Source: Bacteroides finegoldii DSM 17565
GTDB lineage: Bacteria; Bacteroidota; Bacteroidia; Bacteroidales; Bacteroidaceae
Length of the DNA: 33,859 nt
Assembly (NCBI RefSeq): GCF_000156195.1
Contig: NZ_GG688341.1
Location: 2,275 to 36,133, forward strand
Reading direction: 5' to 3'
Shown: in pieces, positions 31,906-33,859 of the stretch
Numbering within the stretch: the first letter of the stretch is position 1
How the letters are laid out: every line of letters begins with the position of its first letter
The notes under the pieces: generated by a model
Told to the model about the DNA's origin: nothing
Seen by the model: only the letters and a program-made list of their open reading frames with translations
Databases searched by the model: none
Program-made: the position numbers and the translations under genes

Positions 31906-33651
31906 ATGGAAAATCAGGAACTAATTAAACAGGTCACTGAGAAAGCCGAAAAATGGCTGACCCCAGCTTATGATGCTGAAACTCAGGCTGAAGTGAAACG
32001 TATGTTGGAAAACGATGATAAAACCGAACTAATTGAAGCTTTCTATAAGGATTTGGAATTTGGTACAGGCGGTTTGCGCGGTATCATGGGGGTAGGTAGC
32101 AACCGTATGAACATTTATACAGTAGGTGCTGCCACTCAAGGACTTTCCAATTATCTGAAGAAGAACTTCAAGGATCTGCCGCAGATTTCTGTAGTAGTAG
32201 GTCACGACTGCCGTAACAACAGCCGTTTGTTTGCGGAAACTTCTGCTAATATTTTCTCTGCCAATGGTATCAAAGTATATCTGTTTGACGACATGCGTCC
32301 GACACCGGAAATGTCTTTCGCCATCCGTCACCTCGGTTGCCAGAGCGGTATCATTCTGACTGCTTCTCACAATCCGAAGGAATACAACGGTTACAAGGCA
32401 TATTGGGACGATGGTGCACAGGTATTGGCTCCACACGATAAAGGTATCATCGACGAAGTGAATGCAATTGCTTCTGCTGCCGATATTAAATTCCAGGGAA
32501 ATCCGGATTTGATTCAGATTATCGGTGAAGACATCGATAAGGTTTATCTGGATATGGTGAAAACTGTTTCTATTGATCCGGCAGCTATCGCCCGTCACAA
32601 AGACATGAAGATTGTCTATACTCCGATCCATGGTACAGGTATGATGTTGATTCCTCGTGCATTGAAAATGTGGGGATTCGAAAACATATTTACTGTGCCC
32701 GAACAGATGATTAAGGACGGTAACTTCCCGACTGTCGTATCTCCGAACCCGGAAAACGCGGAAGCTCTTTCTATGGCTGTAAACCTTGCCAAAGAAATTG
32801 ATGCTGACCTCGTTATGGCTTCCGATCCGGATGCTGACCGTGTGGGTATTGCTTGCAAGGATGATAAAGGCGAATGGGTACTGATTAACGGTAACCAGAC
32901 CTGTATGATGTACCTTTATTATATTCTGACACAGTACAAACAACTGGGTAAGATTAAAGGTGGCGAGTTCTGTGTGAAGACAATCGTTACAACTGAACTA
33001 ATCAAGAAAATCGCAGATAAGAACAATATCGAAATGCTTGACTGCTACACCGGATTTAAATGGATTGCCCGTGAAATCCGTCTGCGTGAAGGCAAACAGA
33101 AATATATAGGTGGTGGTGAAGAAAGCTACGGATTCCTTGCCGAAGATTTCGTTCGCGATAAAGATGCCGTATCAGCTTGCTGTTTGATTGCTGAAGTTGC
33201 TGCATGGGCAAAAGATAATGGTAAATCCTTGTATCAGTTGTTGCTGGATATCTACGTAGAATACGGATTCTCTAAAGAGTTTACTGTAAACGTAGTGAAA
33301 CCGGGTAAGAGCGGTGCAGAAGAAATCAAAGCTATGATGGAGAACTTCCGTGCCAATCCTCCGAAAGAATTGGGTGGCTCTAAAGTGATCTTGAGCAAAG
33401 ATTATAAGACGCTGAAACAGACAGATGATAAAGGTAACGTAACTGCAATCGATATGCCGGAACCATCTAACGTACTTCAATATTTCACTGAAGACGGTAG
33501 CAAAGTTTCTGTTCGTCCTTCAGGTACAGAACCGAAGATTAAGTTCTATATGGAAGTTCAGGGTGAAATGGGTTGCCGCAATTGTTATGCTTCTGCCGAA
33601 TCTGCTGCAATGGAAAAGATTGAAGCAGTGAAGAAATCATTGGGTATCTGA
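31906..33651 (+). CDS. Phosphoglucomutase/phosphomannomutase
   Basis: The 581-residue enzyme interconverts hexose 1- and 6-phosphates, using a phosphoserine. The four family motifs are intact: TASHNPKEYNG with catalytic Ser154, the magnesium loop DPDADRVGIA (near 304-313), the sugar-binding GGGEESYGF (near 404-412), and RPSGTEPKIKFY (near 537-548) for phosphate. Length and opening (LEFGTGGLRGIMG) match the long bacterial PgcA-like phospho-sugar mutases rather than AlgC. The exact sugar is not fixed by sequence. It stands alone, with its own promoter and a strong terminator. Confidence 0.95.
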   Translation: MENQELIKQVTEKAEKWLTPAYDAETQAEVKRMLENDDKTELIEAFYKDLEFGTGGLRGIMGVGSNRMNIYTVGAATQGLSNYLKKNFKDLPQISVVVGHDCRNNSRLFAETSANIFSANGIKVYLFDDMRPTPEMSFAIRHLGCQSGIILTASHNPKEYNGYKAYWDDGAQVLAPHDKGIIDEVNAIASAADIKFQGNPDLIQIIGEDIDKVYLDMVKTVSIDPAAIARHKDMKIVYTPIHGTGMMLIPRALKMWGFENIFTVPEQMIKDGNFPTVVSPNPENAEALSMAVNLAKEIDADLVMASDPDADRVGIACKDDKGEWVLINGNQTCMMYLYYILTQYKQLGKIKGGEFCVKTIVTTELIKKIADKNNIEMLDCYTGFKWIAREIRLREGKQKYIGGGEESYGFLAEDFVRDKDAVSACCLIAEVAAWAKDNGKSLYQLLLDIYVEYGFSKEFTVNVVKPGKSGAEEIKAMMENFRANPPKELGGSKVILSKDYKTLKQTDDKGNVTAIDMPEPSNVLQYFTEDGSKVSVRPSGTEPKIKFYMEVQGEMGCRNCYASAESAAMEKIEAVKKSLGI

Positions 33652-33730
33652 TTTTGTTTCTTCTGAAATTTCAGATATAGATAACGAAAGATAAATAATA
33701 AATAGGGATATTCCTAAAATAATAAAATTT

Positions 33731-33767
33731 AAGGCAACTACTTCATTGCGAATTAGTTGCCTTTTTT
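33731..33767 (+). terminator. Rho-independent terminator after the phosphomutase
   Basis: AAGGCAACTA (33731-33740) pairs with TAGTTGCCTT (33754-33763) around a 13-base loop, followed by six Ts (33762-33767). Confidence 0.9.
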
Positions 33768-33836
33768 GTATCTTTAAGCATTCCCCCCAAAAAACGGTTT
33801 GACGGCCAAAACGGGGGTAATCTAAAATAAAAACAC

Positions 33837-33859
33837 ATGGTAAAGATACAAAAAATCTC
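33837..33859 (+). CDS. Possible start of the next gene (cut by the window)
   Basis: An ATG at 33837 opens seven codons (MVKIQKI) before the window ends. It is 70 bases after the previous terminator, with TATCTTTA (33769-33776) as a weak -7 box. Too short to identify; it may not be coding. Confidence 0.3.

Noticed and set aside
32029..32943. 304-codon frame on the minus strand
   Set aside because: It lies opposite the phosphomutase gene, which has all catalytic motifs. The antisense product has no recognisable domain.

Overview
The window looks like chromosomal DNA from a gut Bacteroides or close relative. The evidence is a SusC/SusD pair, Bacteroides-type domain families (DUF4468, DUF4783, probable DUF4943/DUF4858 families), promoters with the Bacteroidetes -7 box TAnnTTTG, weak use of Shine-Dalgarno sites, and a two-gene AraC cassette. 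I see no rRNA, tRNA, CRISPR array, complete insertion sequence or phage. Most genes are ordinary core genes; the unusual signals sit between genes.

Layout. 13-4772 (minus) is a run of six genes: D-lactate dehydrogenase, pirin, pdxH, a metallo-beta-lactamase-fold hydrolase, a DUF4468 protein and a VOC-fold protein. 4982-7720 holds two convergent outer-membrane proteins (FadL type and a DcaP-like porin) that share a terminator. 7884-8390 is an ECF sigma factor with no adjacent anti-sigma gene. 8571-10863 is a queuosine locus (precursor transporter, queC, queF). A short leader that can form a pseudoknot precedes it, and 487 bases of repeat-rich non-coding DNA interrupt it. 10923-12976 has a DUF6922-like remnant, rlmH, and the DUF4783-nadC pair. 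13185-16926 is an ECF sigma operon (sigma factor, membrane-anchored barrel-domain protein, lipoprotein, exported protein) followed by a FabK/nitronate monooxygenase-type flavoprotein.

16927-20852 is the most accessory part. It holds a stable-hairpin repeat, a small WG-repeat remnant, two inverted copies of a foldable element, two tandem AraC-type regulators (one very cysteine-rich), a set of operator-like repeats, and a divergent secreted alpha/beta hydrolase. 20934-28278 (minus) is a probable operon of a large secreted zinc metalloprotease followed by SusC and SusD. 28466-31782 (plus) has an M23 peptidase and a C69 dipeptidase, so proteases and peptide-handling proteins are concentrated here. 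The window ends with a phosphoglucomutase/phosphomannomutase gene, its terminator, and what may be the first codons of another gene.

How they work together. The que genes supply and convert queuosine precursors, and their leader is a candidate ligand- or translation-controlled switch. The metalloprotease plus SusCD probably captures peptides or protein fragments. The AraC pair probably controls itself and the hydrolase through the shared repeats. No single gene set here is clearly a new defence or mobile system. The best undescribed candidates are the paired foldable element (17414-17588), the 22-bp array (10135-10310) and the que leader (8531-8570).
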